NCBI RefSeq assembly: GCF_017921975.2
Contig: NZ_JAGEMO020000042.1
Coordinates: 1-64,000 of the forward strand
Length of the DNA: 64,000 nucleotides
Direction: 5' to 3'
Source of the DNA: Hymenobacter terricola
GTDB lineage: Bacteria; Bacteroidota; Bacteroidia; Cytophagales; Hymenobacteraceae
In this document: positions 35,893 to 44,602 of the stretch, in pieces
Layout of the letters: every line of letters starts with the position of its first letter
How positions within the stretch are numbered: the stretch's first letter is position 1
Program-made: the position numbers and the translations under genes
Notes under the pieces: model-generated
Told to the model about the DNA's origin: nothing
The model's database searches: none
What the model saw: only the letters and a program-made list of their open reading frames with translations

Positions 35893-37101
35893 ATGGCCCC
35901 TTCCTCCTCTCTCGTCGACTTACCACTTTCAGCTATAGCACCCAAGCCTGCGCCGATTAATACGCTTACCGTATTCAATCCGATTTTGTCGGCTGAAGAT
36001 GCAGTAGCCGTCGCCGCGCAGTTAGCGCCACAGCTTTTTGCCCAAGCGGCCGAAACCGACGTGGAAGGCGGATTTCCCACCCAGGAATTTGGCTGGCTGC
36101 AGGCGGCGGGCCTGCTCACAGCAGTGTTGCCGCCCGCGCTAGGCGGCGCAGGACTCGATGCTCCGGCCGCTACGCTGCCGCTGCTGCAGGTATTGCAGCA
36201 CGTTGGGCGGGGCAATCTGGCCGTGGGCCGCGTCTACGAAGGCCATGTAAATGCCTTGGTGCTCATTCAGCAGCTGGGCAGCCCGGCGCAGGTGAAGCAA
36301 TATGCGGCCGATGCCCGCGCCGGGCGTCTATTTGGTGTGTGGAACACCGAAGACCCGGCCCAAGGCGTGCACCTCGAAGCCCTGCCCAACGGCCGCTACC
36401 GCCTGCGCGGGGCCAAAACCTTTGCCTCGGGGGCCGGCCACCTGGCGCGGCCGCTCATCACCGGGGCCTTGCCCGACGGGCAGGGCTGGCAACTATTCGT
36501 GCTGCCCGCCAACCACCAGCCGCCAGCGCTGGACCGCTCCTTCTGGCGGCCGCTGGGCATGCGGGCCACCGCCAGCTTCCGGGCCGATTTGACGGGGCTG
36601 GAAATTGGGCCGGAGGACTTGATTGGGCCGCCGAATGCGTATTATCAGCAGCCGGCCTTTAGTGGCGGGGCCATCCGGTTTGCAGCCGTGCAGTTGGGCG
36701 GTGCCGAGGCTCTTTTTGAAGAAACCCGCGATTTTCTGCGTGGCCTGGGCCGTATCGATGACCCTTACCAGCGCCAGCGGCTGGGTGAAATGGCCATTGG
36801 CCTGGAAAGTGGCCGCCAGTGGCTGCGCGGAGCCGCCGGGCACGCCGCCCGCGCCGGCGCCACCGCGCCCGAAGGGGCCGAAGCCACGGTGGCTTACGCC
36901 AATATGATGCGCACCGCCATCGAAAAAATCTGTCTCGATATGCTGCAGCTGGCCGAGCGCAGTGTGGGGGCCCGCGGCCTGCTCCAGCCGCTGCCCTTCG
37001 AGCGCCTGCACCGCGACCTGACTCACTACCTCCGCCAGCCCGCGCCGGATGGGACCCTGGCCGACGTGGGCCGGTTTGTGCTGGAAGGCAGGAATTTCTA
37101 A
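35893..37101 (+). CDS. Acyl-CoA dehydrogenase family protein
   Basis: This 402-residue flavoprotein has the family plan: N-terminal helices (FGWLQAAGLLTAVLPPALGGAGLD), middle beta-domain (GVWNTEDPAQGVHLEAL, RLRGAKTFASGAGHLARPLI) and C-terminal helices (LGEMAIGLESGRQWLRGAA, SVGARGLLQPLPFERLHRDLT). It should oxidise a thioester or nitrogenous substrate with FAD. It leads a set with a PIG-L deacetylase, a methyltransferase and a convergent glycosyltransferase. This company suggests a role in biosynthesis rather than fatty-acid breakdown; that is inference. Confidence 0.85.
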   Translation: MAPSSSLVDLPLSAIAPKPAPINTLTVFNPILSAEDAVAVAAQLAPQLFAQAAETDVEGGFPTQEFGWLQAAGLLTAVLPPALGGAGLDAPAATLPLLQVLQHVGRGNLAVGRVYEGHVNALVLIQQLGSPAQVKQYAADARAGRLFGVWNTEDPAQGVHLEALPNGRYRLRGAKTFASGAGHLARPLITGALPDGQGWQLFVLPANHQPPALDRSFWRPLGMRATASFRADLTGLEIGPEDLIGPPNAYYQQPAFSGGAIRFAAVQLGGAEALFEETRDFLRGLGRIDDPYQRQRLGEMAIGLESGRQWLRGAAGHAARAGATAPEGAEATVAYANMMRTAIEKICLDMLQLAERSVGARGLLQPLPFERLHRDLTHYLRQPAPDGTLADVGRFVLEGRNF

Positions 37102-37130
37102 GTAGTCGTTCAACAGTAACCAGGTCATCA

Positions 37131-37193
37131 GTCGCTGGTTGTTAGTTATTGGTCAATGAGTCGTCTAAACACCAACATCTAATAACCAATAAC
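37131..37193. repeat. Imperfect hairpin of TTAGTTATTGGT-like units
   Basis: CTGGTTGTTAGTTATTGGT at 37135-37153 faces a complementary stretch at 37171-37193 (ACCAACATCTAATAACCAAT) around a loop of about 17 bases. It is in the 126-base gap between the dehydrogenase and the deacetylase. Its AT-rich repeat units differ from the other families. Confidence 0.55.
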
Positions 37194-37227
37194 TTAATCG
37201 GACTTATTGTTTCATTTATGCTTCGCC

Positions 37228-37998
37228 ATGACTGAAAATGCACCTCCTTTTGCTTCCTGCCCGTTATGCCCCAAAAGCTTCGTAACAGGTTTAGGTTCAA
37301 CGGTGGTTGTGGCCCCGCACCCCGACGACGAGACCCTGGGCTGCGGCGGGCTCCTGGCGTTGCTGCGCCGGGCCGGCCAGCCCGTGGCTGCGGTGCTGGT
37401 GAGCGACGGCAGCATGTCGCATCCTGCTTCGAAATTATTTCCGGCCCCCGCCCGGCAGGCCGTGCGCGAAGCCGAATTTCACCACGCCCTCCGCATTCTA
37501 GGCCTTGCTGAGGGTGCACCGCTCCTGCTGGGCCTGCCAGATGGCCAAGTGCCCGGCACTGCCAGTGAACCCGGTTTTGTGCCGGCGGTGGCGCGGCTGC
37601 GCGAGTTTCTGGAAATCCACAAAGCCACCACCGTATTGGTGCCCTGGCGGCGCGACCCGCACCCCGACCACCGCGCTACCAGCCAGCTGGTGCAGGCGGC
37701 GCTGGCCGTCCTGCCGCACTCACCGCGCCGTATTGAGTACGTGGTGTGGGCCTGGCAACGGGCCGCCCCGGAGGACTTGCCCACGGCCGCAGATGCGGTA
37801 CGTGGCTTTCGACTGGATATTGGGACGGTAACGGCGTTGAAGCAACGGGCCATTGCCGCGCACCGCTCGCAGGTAGCCCCCGGCGTGTTCACCGATGACC
37901 CCGCCGGCTTTCTGTTATCAGACGAAATGCTGGCGCATTTTGCCATTCCGTACGAAGTGTTTTTTGAAGCCTTGAGCCATGAATCAGAATCAGCCTAA
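37228..37998 (+). CDS. PIG-L family (LmbE-like) N-acetyl deacetylase
   Basis: The 256-residue protein has the metal-site motif APHPDDETLGCGG (His31, Asp33, Asp34, about residues 29-41) and a later HPDHRATSQL with the third zinc ligand. The family removes acetyl from N-acetylglucosamine-type sugars such as those in GPI, mycothiol and bacillithiol pathways. Its stop overlaps the start of the methyltransferase by 20 bases. ATG at 37228 is chosen since the longer frame begins in non-coding sequence. A deacetylated sugar next to a glycosyltransferase suggests a glycoconjugate pathway. Confidence 0.9.
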   Translation: MTENAPPFASCPLCPKSFVTGLGSTVVVAPHPDDETLGCGGLLALLRRAGQPVAAVLVSDGSMSHPASKLFPAPARQAVREAEFHHALRILGLAEGAPLLLGLPDGQVPGTASEPGFVPAVARLREFLEIHKATTVLVPWRRDPHPDHRATSQLVQAALAVLPHSPRRIEYVVWAWQRAAPEDLPTAADAVRGFRLDIGTVTALKQRAIAAHRSQVAPGVFTDDPAGFLLSDEMLAHFAIPYEVFFEALSHESESA

Positions 37999-38575
37999 CA
38001 CTCTGCCGCCGGAATATTTCGACCAGGTGTACCAAGCCAATCGGGACCCGTGGAATTTTGAAACCAGCCTTTACGAGCGCGAGAAGTACGCCGCTACTCT
38101 GGCGGCCTTGCCGCGCCCGCAATATCCTGAAGCCTTTGAAATCGGGTGTTCGCTGGGGGTGCTCACGGCGCAGTTGGCGCCGCGCTGTGGCCACCTGCTG
38201 GCAGTGGATGTGAGCGAGGCGGCGCTGGCGCAGGCCCGCACGCGTTGTGCCGGCCTGGCCCAGGTAGAGGTGCGGCTGATGCGGGTGCCGGAGGAATTCC
38301 CCAGCCAGCAGCTCAACCTGATTGTATTGTCGGAAGTGGGCTACTACTGGTCACCAGCCGACCTGGCCCGCGCGGCCGACCAAATTGTAGCAGGGCTACT
38401 GCCCGGCGGCCAGCTGCTGCTGGTGCACTGGACGCCACCCGTGCACGACTACCCGCTGACCGGCGATGACGTGCACGAATTCTTCCTGGCCAAAACTGAC
38501 GAGAGCGGCCCCCTACGCCACCTCACCGGGCAACGGCACGAAAACTACCGGCTCGACTTACTGGAAAAACGCTGA
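37979..38575 (+). CDS. SAM-dependent methyltransferase, NodS-like
   Basis: The 198-residue enzyme starts LPPEYFDQVYQANRDPWNFETSLYE... a hallmark of the NodS-type group. SAM motif I is EIGCSLGVLTAQLA, the acidic end of strand 2 is LLAVDVSEAAL, and a later strand reads LNLIVLSEVGYYW. NodS methylates the free amino group of the deacetylated glucosamine in Nod-factor synthesis. Translation is coupled to the PIG-L gene, so methylation of the amino group exposed by the deacetylase is an attractive guess. Its last 53 bases overlap the convergent GT2 gene. Confidence 0.85.
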   Translation: MNQNQPNTLPPEYFDQVYQANRDPWNFETSLYEREKYAATLAALPRPQYPEAFEIGCSLGVLTAQLAPRCGHLLAVDVSEAALAQARTRCAGLAQVEVRLMRVPEEFPSQQLNLIVLSEVGYYWSPADLARAADQIVAGLLPGGQLLLVHWTPPVHDYPLTGDDVHEFFLAKTDESGPLRHLTGQRHENYRLDLLEKR

Positions 38576-39833
38576 CCTGCGGCAGCGAAATGGCTGCCGG
38601 CTCATCTGGCTGCGGCTCGTAGTGTTTGATGAGCCGCGGTAGCTCCCGCAACGCCAGCGACAGGGGCACCGGCAACACGCGGGGCACCTGGCCGTTTTCC
38701 ACCACCCAGTCCCAGAGCTTGCCAAAGGCCTCCGTACGCCGCACCCGCGCCAGCAGGACGGCAGCTGGCAGGCCCAACCGGGCAGCCAGCGCCCCGGCCT
38801 GGTGCGTGGGCTGGCTGGCCCAATACGCCCGCAGCTGGCGGCGCACCAGCCACAGCACCGCCAGCTGGGCGGGGTTATCAACGTGCGGCTCACGCTGCTG
38901 GCGGCTCATGTTCAGCCATTCGCGCAATTGCCACGACAGCCCCACCTCAACCCGGCCCTGCCGCCGCGCCGAGGTGAGCACCTGCACGTGCGGGCTGTGG
39001 CGAAGGCCCAAATCGTGTCGGCGCAGGGCCTGGCACAGGGCTTCGTCTTCCAGAAACCGTACTTCGGGCAGGCCGCCCACCTGGCGGTAGGCGCGGGCCG
39101 TGAGGGCCAGGCTGGCCCCAAAATGCTGGTGGTGGCGGGGCCAGGGGTCGATGGCCGCCGGGTCGAGCAGGTCTTCGAGGCGGGCACACAGCTGGCGGTA
39201 AGCCGCGTCGCGCACCTGAATCCGGCGCAGCGGCAGCAAAGCCCGGCCGCTGATTTCGGCGAGGATGCGGCCGCCCACGGCGTCGGCCCCCGCCATAATT
39301 TCGGCTTGAATAGCGGCCAGCCAGGTGGGGGCTACGCGGGTGTCGGCATCGGTGCTGGCAATGACGCCAGCGGGGCGGCCCACTTGCTCCAGGCGGGCAC
39401 AGGCTTCGTCCATCAGCAGGCGGCGGGCACGGCCCACGTGGGCCTTGGCGGCGGGCAGGCACAGCTCGGCGGCATGCAGCACCAGATGCGGCAACCGCTG
39501 CGCCTGCTGGCGCACCACGGCCGCCGTGGCATCGGTGCAATTATTGGCCAACACAATGACTTCGAAACTGGCCGGCGGCAAGGGCTGGCCCCGCAAACCG
39601 GTTTGGGCCGCTAGTGCGGCCAGGGTGGCGGGCAGGTTCGCTACTTCGTCTTTGGCCGGGACAATGACGCTGATTAGCAGTTCGGGGTGGGGTGGTGGCA
39701 GCTGCTGGTGCAGCAGGGTGGCGCAACGGCCCCGGCGCAGCCCCACAGGCAACACAGAAATGAGTGGAAGACTGGGAGCGGGAGCCGTGGCCTCGTGAGC
39801 AGAGAGGAAACGGGCAGGCGAAGCATGAGTCAT
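38523..39833 (-). CDS. Glycosyltransferase family 2
   Basis: The 436-residue protein has the GT-A start LISVIVPAKDEVANLPATL, VIVLANNCTDAT, the D-x-D as STDADTRVAPTW, and a catalytic acidic site FLEDEALCQAL. No long hydrophobic helix is seen, so it is probably cytoplasmic or peripheral. It is convergent with the dehydrogenase-deacetylase-methyltransferase operon and its 3' end overlaps the methyltransferase gene by 53 bases. The ATG at 39831-39833 is preferred over a longer frame. The donor and acceptor are unknown. Confidence 0.85.
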   Translation of the reverse strand: MTHASPARFLSAHEATAPAPSLPLISVLPVGLRRGRCATLLHQQLPPPHPELLISVIVPAKDEVANLPATLAALAAQTGLRGQPLPPASFEVIVLANNCTDATAAVVRQQAQRLPHLVLHAAELCLPAAKAHVGRARRLLMDEACARLEQVGRPAGVIASTDADTRVAPTWLAAIQAEIMAGADAVGGRILAEISGRALLPLRRIQVRDAAYRQLCARLEDLLDPAAIDPWPRHHQHFGASLALTARAYRQVGGLPEVRFLEDEALCQALRRHDLGLRHSPHVQVLTSARRQGRVEVGLSWQLREWLNMSRQQREPHVDNPAQLAVLWLVRRQLRAYWASQPTHQAGALAARLGLPAAVLLARVRRTEAFGKLWDWVVENGQVPRVLPVPLSLALRELPRLIKHYEPQPDEPAAISLPQVSVFPVSRAGSFRAVAR

Positions 39834-40041
39834 TGGCCCGGTGTACGCTGCATTCCGCGAAAGGATAAAGCGCTGCTTATAGTTGCGGAAGGGCCTTTTC
39901 AACCCAATGCAACCTCGGCTTCCGGCTCGCTTCTCATTATCAGCGGGAATTCCGGGATTGCGGCGGCGCTTAACTAAACTGCCTCCCTCACATTTATTTT
40001 TTCGCGGGCAACCGGCACCGGGGGCCGGCCTTCAATCCCAC

Positions 40042-40080
40042 AAAAAAGCCCCTTCCTGAAAGACAGGAAGGGGCTTTTTA
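40042..40080. terminator. Terminator downstream of the outer-membrane barrel gene
   Basis: 17-bp arms (40042-40058 and 40064-40080) with one end mismatch and a 5-base loop. A6 on one side and T5 on the other make it bidirectional. It follows the stop at 40098 on the minus strand by 17 bases. Confidence 0.85.
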
Positions 40081-40097
40081 AATTAGCCTGCCACAAG

Positions 40098-41348
40098 TTA
40101 AAAGGCCTCGCCAATGGCAAACAGGATGCCCGGCGAACTGCCCGTGCCGCCGGCATAGTCGAGGCGCAGGTTCACCCGGTCGCGCCGGATGAAATTGAAG
40201 CGAATGCCCGCCCCACCAGCGTATTTGGTGTCGCTGAGGCTGAACTTATCGATGTATTGATTCACGTTGCCGACGCCGCCAAAAACAGCGCCATCGATGC
40301 GCGTCAACACTTTACTGTTGGAGTTTGGAAACAGTTTCTGGCGAATTTCAGCCTGAAACATAATCATCTGGCGGTCACGAAAGCGCTGCTCGTAGATGCC
40401 GCGCAGCAGGTTGGCGTTGTTGTAGAGCGTGCCGCCCAGGTTAGCGCCCAGGCCGGCCAGCTCCCGAAAAGGAACGTCGCCGGTTTGGAATTGCCCCAGG
40501 AACTGCAGCGCCAGAATAGTCTTGGTCGACACAATGGGCTGGAAGTGGCGGGCATCGAGCTGGTAGCGCACGAAGCGGTAGTCGGACCCCAGGCCGGAAC
40601 CGTTGAAAGTGGCCCCAAAATCCAGCAAATCGCCGTGGAAGGCAGCCAAAGGCACATCACGCGTGTCGTAGGTGATAACCGGCCCCAGGCCCGAGATGCG
40701 CGTGTCGTGCCGCTCCCGCTCCGTAAGGCGCAGGTCGGTGTAGAATACGTTGGGCGTGGTCCCATCGGTGGCTTTGGTAGGCGCGCTCACCTGGGTGATG
40801 TTGGTTAGCCGGTACTGCGCGCCAAAAAACAGCTTGGGCGCAATCTGCTTTTGCAGGCGTTGGTTGATGATGAACAGCTTATAGTCCGTCTCCGACTCGT
40901 TGGCACTGGTCGATTTCGGCCCCGTGCCGTAGTAGTACAGCAAAATATCATAGGCGCTGATTTCGCCATTGAGGTAGAATTTTTCGCCGGGCGTGTACAC
41001 CGAATGCACCAATTGTATCAGCGACTGGCCTTTTTGGGTTGTCCAGTACTGAACCCGGGCGTTGGAGGGCCGGGTGAGGGTGTCGGCCGAAAAACGGCCG
41101 CTCAGCAAAGCTCCCAAGCCGTAGCCAAAGCCGGTTTCGGCCTGATAAAATATCACCGGAATGGGCAGCAGGGTCAGCGTCTTGTTTTTCCCAATCTGAC
41201 CAAATGACTTGGTGCCACGCGGTTGCAGAGCCAGCGGAGCGGGGCCTGTGCTGGGGGCCTTAACTACTGAATCGGGGGAAGCCGCCGGTTGGGCAGCAGC
41301 AGTGAAAGCCAGCCCGGTCAGAAGCAGGGCTGCGAGAGAAAATCGCAT
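40098..41348 (-). CDS. Outer-membrane beta-barrel protein, BamA/TamA-like (D15 surface antigen)
   Basis: The 416-residue protein has a signal peptide (ending FTAAAQ), no POTRA domains, and a C-terminal barrel of the bacterial surface-antigen type: GLGPVITYDTRDVPLAAFHG (the conserved D-T-R-D strand), GLGANLGGTLYNNANLLRGI (the G-G-x-x-x-L-R-G-like loop), and a last strand ending LFAIGEAF with C-terminal Phe. Short D15-only proteins of this type are common in Bacteroidota and their cargo is unknown. Confidence 0.85.
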   Translation of the reverse strand: MRFSLAALLLTGLAFTAAAQPAASPDSVVKAPSTGPAPLALQPRGTKSFGQIGKNKTLTLLPIPVIFYQAETGFGYGLGALLSGRFSADTLTRPSNARVQYWTTQKGQSLIQLVHSVYTPGEKFYLNGEISAYDILLYYYGTGPKSTSANESETDYKLFIINQRLQKQIAPKLFFGAQYRLTNITQVSAPTKATDGTTPNVFYTDLRLTERERHDTRISGLGPVITYDTRDVPLAAFHGDLLDFGATFNGSGLGSDYRFVRYQLDARHFQPIVSTKTILALQFLGQFQTGDVPFRELAGLGANLGGTLYNNANLLRGIYEQRFRDRQMIMFQAEIRQKLFPNSNSKVLTRIDGAVFGGVGNVNQYIDKFSLSDTKYAGGAGIRFNFIRRDRVNLRLDYAGGTGSSPGILFAIGEAF

Positions 41349-41466
41349 GAGAGCAGAGGGATGAAAAACAAATGAATTGCCTTATCAACGGATTACGCCC
41401 CCTTACGGTTGGAGTATCACGCGTATTCCCAACGGCCAGCCATGGCGTGTCGTATGCTTTTTCGGG

Positions 41467-41787
41467 TTATTCGTCAATGAGCAAGCGTTTTAGCGCGTGC
41501 CCGCGGCCCAGGTGTTCGGCCACCAGCTCGGCGGCATCGGCGGGGCGCACGTTGCCATATACCGTGCCTTCGGGGTACACGATAAGGGCCGCACCGTGCC
41601 CTTTTTTGCACTGCCTGCAGAGGTCGAGGCAATCGCAGGTTTGGATTTGGGTGCGCTGCTTGTGGCCGTCGACCACTTGCTTCTTCAGGCCCTGGTGCTT
41701 CACCTCCTTCTTCAGGGCTTTGGCCACGGCCTCGCCCACGCCCGATTTCTGGTTGACGCACACGAAAAGGCGACGGTCAGTATTCAT
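41467..41787 (-). CDS. Thioredoxin-like [2Fe-2S] ferredoxin
   Basis: The 106-residue protein starts RRLFVCVNQKSG and carries cysteines at 10, 51, 53, 57 and 60, then IVYPEGTVYGNVRPADAAELV. This fits the thioredoxin-like 2Fe-2S ferredoxin family, though its second Cys cluster reads T-C-D-C-L-D-L-C-R-Q-C and is richer in Cys than usual. It may carry electrons for a small redox enzyme. It lies 78 bases downstream of the ArsR regulator on the same strand and may share its transcript. Confidence 0.85.
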   Translation of the reverse strand: MNTDRRLFVCVNQKSGVGEAVAKALKKEVKHQGLKKQVVDGHKQRTQIQTCDCLDLCRQCKKGHGAALIVYPEGTVYGNVRPADAAELVAEHLGRGHALKRLLIDE

Positions 41788-41865
41788 CAGGAAATAAAAA
41801 TGTAGAATGCCCCATACCTAGCCCGGCTCCTGCCTTCTATGTCACGACGAAGGGCGGAGCTGGGC

Positions 41866-42255
41866 CTACGCGGGCCCGTGCCAGTGCCGGTTTTGCAGCT
41901 TATACGCGGCCAGCTCGCGGTTCGACCACAGGGTTTGGTACACCTGCTGGTCGCGGAGCAGCTGCGGGTCTTTTTCCATAAAGCCGAGCAACTCCTGCAG
42001 CAATTCAACCGCCTCTTCCTTCAGAAAGTAGTACATCCAGTTGTCGAGGCGGCGCACGTTCACCAAACCTGCATTCTTTAAGTACGATAATTGCCGGCTG
42101 GTTTTGGTTTGGGTGAAATCCAGCACTTGTTCCAGGTCAGCCACCACCATTTCGTGGTTGCGCCACAGCAGATGCAGGATGCGCACGCGGCTTTCGTCGC
42201 CCAACGATTTAAAAAGTTGCTGCCCAAAAGCAACCGTGAAATGTTTCAAGCGCAT
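41866..42255 (-). CDS. ArsR-family winged-helix regulator
   Basis: The 129-residue protein has the helix-turn-helix VVADLEQVLDFTQTKTSRQLSYLKNAGLV and wing VNVRRLDNWMYYFLKEEA of the ArsR/SmtB family. No Cys pair of the metal-sensor type is seen in the recognition helix, so its effector is not evident. The ATG at 42253-42255 is chosen over a longer frame. It is divergent from the secreted protein gene, with -7 boxes for both directions in between. Confidence 0.85.
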   Translation of the reverse strand: MRLKHFTVAFGQQLFKSLGDESRVRILHLLWRNHEMVVADLEQVLDFTQTKTSRQLSYLKNAGLVNVRRLDNWMYYFLKEEAVELLQELLGFMEKDPQLLRDQQVYQTLWSNRELAAYKLQNRHWHGPA

Positions 42256-42298
42256 CTGCTGTCTGGGAAGGGAGTTCCGGCCTTCGGTTCTTTCCACC

Positions 42299-42338
42299 CA
42301 AAGTTACAATCGACCCCGAACCCGGCGCCGTATATTTG
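42299..42338. promoter_or_regulatory. Divergent -7 boxes between arsR-type gene and secreted-protein gene
   Basis: TAACTTTG on the minus strand (42299-42306) faces the regulator, and TATATTTG on the plus strand (42331-42338) faces the gene at 42357. Both are exact TAnnTTTG matches, 24 bases apart. The regulator could control both; no clear operator palindrome was found. Confidence 0.45.
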
Positions 42339-42356
42339 TCCTTCCGCTCCCTGAAC

Positions 42357-43049
42357 ATGCCTGATTTCTTGCGCCTTCGATTCCCTTCTTTGTTTTTTGC
42401 CGTGGCCTTGCTGGGCGTGCTGTTTTTGGCAGCGCCCTCGGCCCATGCCCAGGGCAAGCGTAAAATCATTCAGTTCACGGGCATCGTGGCCACCGGCGAC
42501 AGCCTGCTGGGCGTGCCCGGCGCCACCGTGTACGTGCCCAAAGCCGGCCGCGGCACCACTTCCAATGCCTACGGCTACTTCTCGATGGCCGTGCTGGCCG
42601 GCGACAGCATCGTGATTCGCTCGCTGGGCTACGCCAACCAGACCATCATTATTCCGAAGGATTTCCAGCGCCAAAGCTACTCCGTCATCATCACGCTCAA
42701 AGAAGATGTCACCGTGCTGCCCGAGGTGCGCGTGTTTCCCTACACCACCGAGCGCGACTTCAAAAAGGCCTTCCTGGCCCTGCGCCTGCCCACCGAGCGC
42801 GGCAGCGCCGCCGCCGACAACCTGAACCAGGAGCTGATGAACCGCATTTTCCGGACCCAGCCCGTGGGCGCGGTAGCCAACTTCCGCCAGACCATGCAAA
42901 CCCAGGCTTACGACCAGGACCGGCGCAACGGCATCGCCCCGAACCAATACTCCAACAATCCGCTGCTGAACCCCTTCAGCTGGCTGCAATTGATTCAGCA
43001 GGTGAAGAAAGGCGAGTTCAAGAAAAAGAACACCGACGACGACTACTAA
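42357..43049 (+). CDS. Secreted carboxypeptidase-regulatory-like domain protein
   Basis: The 230-residue protein has a signal peptide (ending PSAHAQ) and one regulatory-like beta-sandwich: F-T-G-I-V-A-T-G-D-S-L-L-G-V-P-G-A-T-V-Y-V, then S-N-A-Y-G-Y-F-S-M-A-V and D-S-I-V-I-R-S-L-G-Y. This is the classic pattern. A C-terminal helical, polar tail ends KKKNTDDDY. It is probably periplasmic; function is unknown. ATG 42357 is preferred over a TTG seven codons upstream. Confidence 0.78.
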   Translation: MPDFLRLRFPSLFFAVALLGVLFLAAPSAHAQGKRKIIQFTGIVATGDSLLGVPGATVYVPKAGRGTTSNAYGYFSMAVLAGDSIVIRSLGYANQTIIIPKDFQRQSYSVIITLKEDVTVLPEVRVFPYTTERDFKKAFLALRLPTERGSAAADNLNQELMNRIFRTQPVGAVANFRQTMQTQAYDQDRRNGIAPNQYSNNPLLNPFSWLQLIQQVKKGEFKKKNTDDDY

Positions 43050-43136
43050 GCCGGCCGCGGGCAGGTTCATTGGCTGCACAGCAACCACTGCCCCCCTTTT
43101 CCGGTTACCATAGGGTTTGACCTTTGCTTCAACTCT

Positions 43137-44516
43137 ATGGATACCAATCTTCCGGTTTCGGCTCAGCCGCGTGTGGTGATTATTGGCTGCGGCTTCGGCG
43201 GCCTGCGGCTGGCCAAGGCCCTGCGCAAAGCCCCCGTGCAGGTAGTGGTGCTCGACCGCAACAACTACCACAACTTCCAGCCGCTGCTGTACCAGGTAGC
43301 CACCGGGGCCCTTGAGGCGGACAGCATTGCGTACCCCATCCGCAAGATTTTTGCGGGCCAGGAGAACTTTTTTTACCGGATGGCCGACGTGCAGCGCGTC
43401 GACCCGGCCAGCAACACGGTGATAACCAGCGTGGGCGACGTGCACTACGACTACCTGGTGCTGGCCACTGGCTCGCTCACCAATTTCTTTGGGCTGGAAA
43501 CCATTGAGCGCAACGCGATGCAGATTAAGAGCATCCCCAACGCGCTGAACCTCCGAAGCTTCATTTTCCAGAATTTCGAAAAAGCCCTGCTCACCAGCGA
43601 CCCCGCCGCGCGGCAGGCGCTGCTCAACATTGTGGTGGTGGGCGGCGGCCCCACCGGCGTGGAAATCAGCGGCTCGCTGGCCGAAATGCGCAAGCACGTA
43701 CTGCCCAAAGACTACCCCGAGCTGGACTTGCGGGCCATGCAGATTTTCCTGGTTGAGGCCGGACCGGCGTTGCTGGGGCCCATGTCGCCGGCCTCGCAGG
43801 CCGACGCCAAGCGCTACATGGACGAGTTGGGCGTGCTGGTGCGGCTCAATACGTCCATCAAAAGGTACGAGGAAGGCAAGGCCTATTTCTCCGAAACGGA
43901 GTTTATTCCGACCGATAACCTGGTGTGGGCGGCCGGCGTGAACGGCGCCGAAGTGCCCGGCCTGCCCGCCGAAACCGTGACCCGCAACAAGCGCATCACC
44001 GTGAATAGCTGGAACCAGGTGCAGGGCCAGCCCAACATCTTTGCCATCGGCGACGTGGCCAACATGGTGACCGACGACATGCCCAAGGGCCTGCCCATGC
44101 TCGCGCCCGTGGCCCAGCAGCAGGCCGACCACCTCGCCGACAACCTCCGGCGCCTGATGCGCGGCGAAACGCCCCAGGCTTTTGTGTACAACAACAAGGG
44201 CTCGATGGCCATCGTGAGCCGCAACAAGGCCGTGGTCGACCTGCCCAAAAACATTCATTTCCGGGGTTTCTTTGGCTGGCTCACCTGGCTGTTTGTCCAC
44301 CTGATGACGCTGGTGGGCTTCCGCAACAAAGTGGTGGCCCTCGTGGACTGGGCCTTCAGCTATTTCAGCTCCGACCAGGCGCTGCGGCTCATCATCCGCC
44401 CCTTCCATCGGCACGACGTGAAAGACGACCGCGGCAAGAAAAGCGCGGAGCACCGCGCCGCCACACCCGAGTATAACGCGACGCCGCCAGCCATTCAGAC
44501 GCCGGTGAATAGCTGA
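43137..44516 (+). CDS. ndh: Type II NADH dehydrogenase (NAD(P)/FAD oxidoreductase)
   Basis: The 459-residue flavoprotein has the FAD motif VVIIGCGFGGLRLAKAL (residues about 12-28), the NADH motif NIVVVGGGPTGVEISGSLAEM, and the FAD phosphate region IFAIGDVANMV. C-terminal hydrophobic stretches (FGWLTWLFVHLMTLVGF) anchor it to the membrane. It passes electrons from NADH to quinone without pumping protons, an alternative to complex I whose subunits M and N are also in this window. It is 87 bases after the secreted regulatory-domain gene. Confidence 0.9.
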   Translation: MDTNLPVSAQPRVVIIGCGFGGLRLAKALRKAPVQVVVLDRNNYHNFQPLLYQVATGALEADSIAYPIRKIFAGQENFFYRMADVQRVDPASNTVITSVGDVHYDYLVLATGSLTNFFGLETIERNAMQIKSIPNALNLRSFIFQNFEKALLTSDPAARQALLNIVVVGGGPTGVEISGSLAEMRKHVLPKDYPELDLRAMQIFLVEAGPALLGPMSPASQADAKRYMDELGVLVRLNTSIKRYEEGKAYFSETEFIPTDNLVWAAGVNGAEVPGLPAETVTRNKRITVNSWNQVQGQPNIFAIGDVANMVTDDMPKGLPMLAPVAQQQADHLADNLRRLMRGETPQAFVYNNKGSMAIVSRNKAVVDLPKNIHFRGFFGWLTWLFVHLMTLVGFRNKVVALVDWAFSYFSSDQALRLIIRPFHRHDVKDDRGKKSAEHRAATPEYNATPPAIQTPVNS

Positions 44517-44530
44517 CCGGAAACGTAACA

Positions 44531-44586
44531 AAACTGCTACAAAAAGCCCCCGTGCGATGGCGCACGGGGGCTTTTTGTAGCAGTTT
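44531..44586. terminator. Bidirectional terminator, perfect 26-bp palindrome
   Basis: Perfect arms at 44531-44556 and 44561-44586 with a 4-base loop contain a GC core flanked by A5 and T5. It sits between the convergent ndh and M16 genes. Confidence 0.9.
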
Positions 44587-44602
44587 AATTTAATTCAGGC
44601 CT

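Noticed and set aside
37131-37193. tRNA-like fold between the dehydrogenase and the deacetylase
   Set aside because: One imperfect AT-rich hairpin without cloverleaf arms or a CCA end.
42246-44531. 761-codon open frame antisense to the secreted protein and ndh
   Set aside because: It crosses two genes with convincing domains and an intergenic region, and contains His/Gly/Val-rich shadow sequence only.
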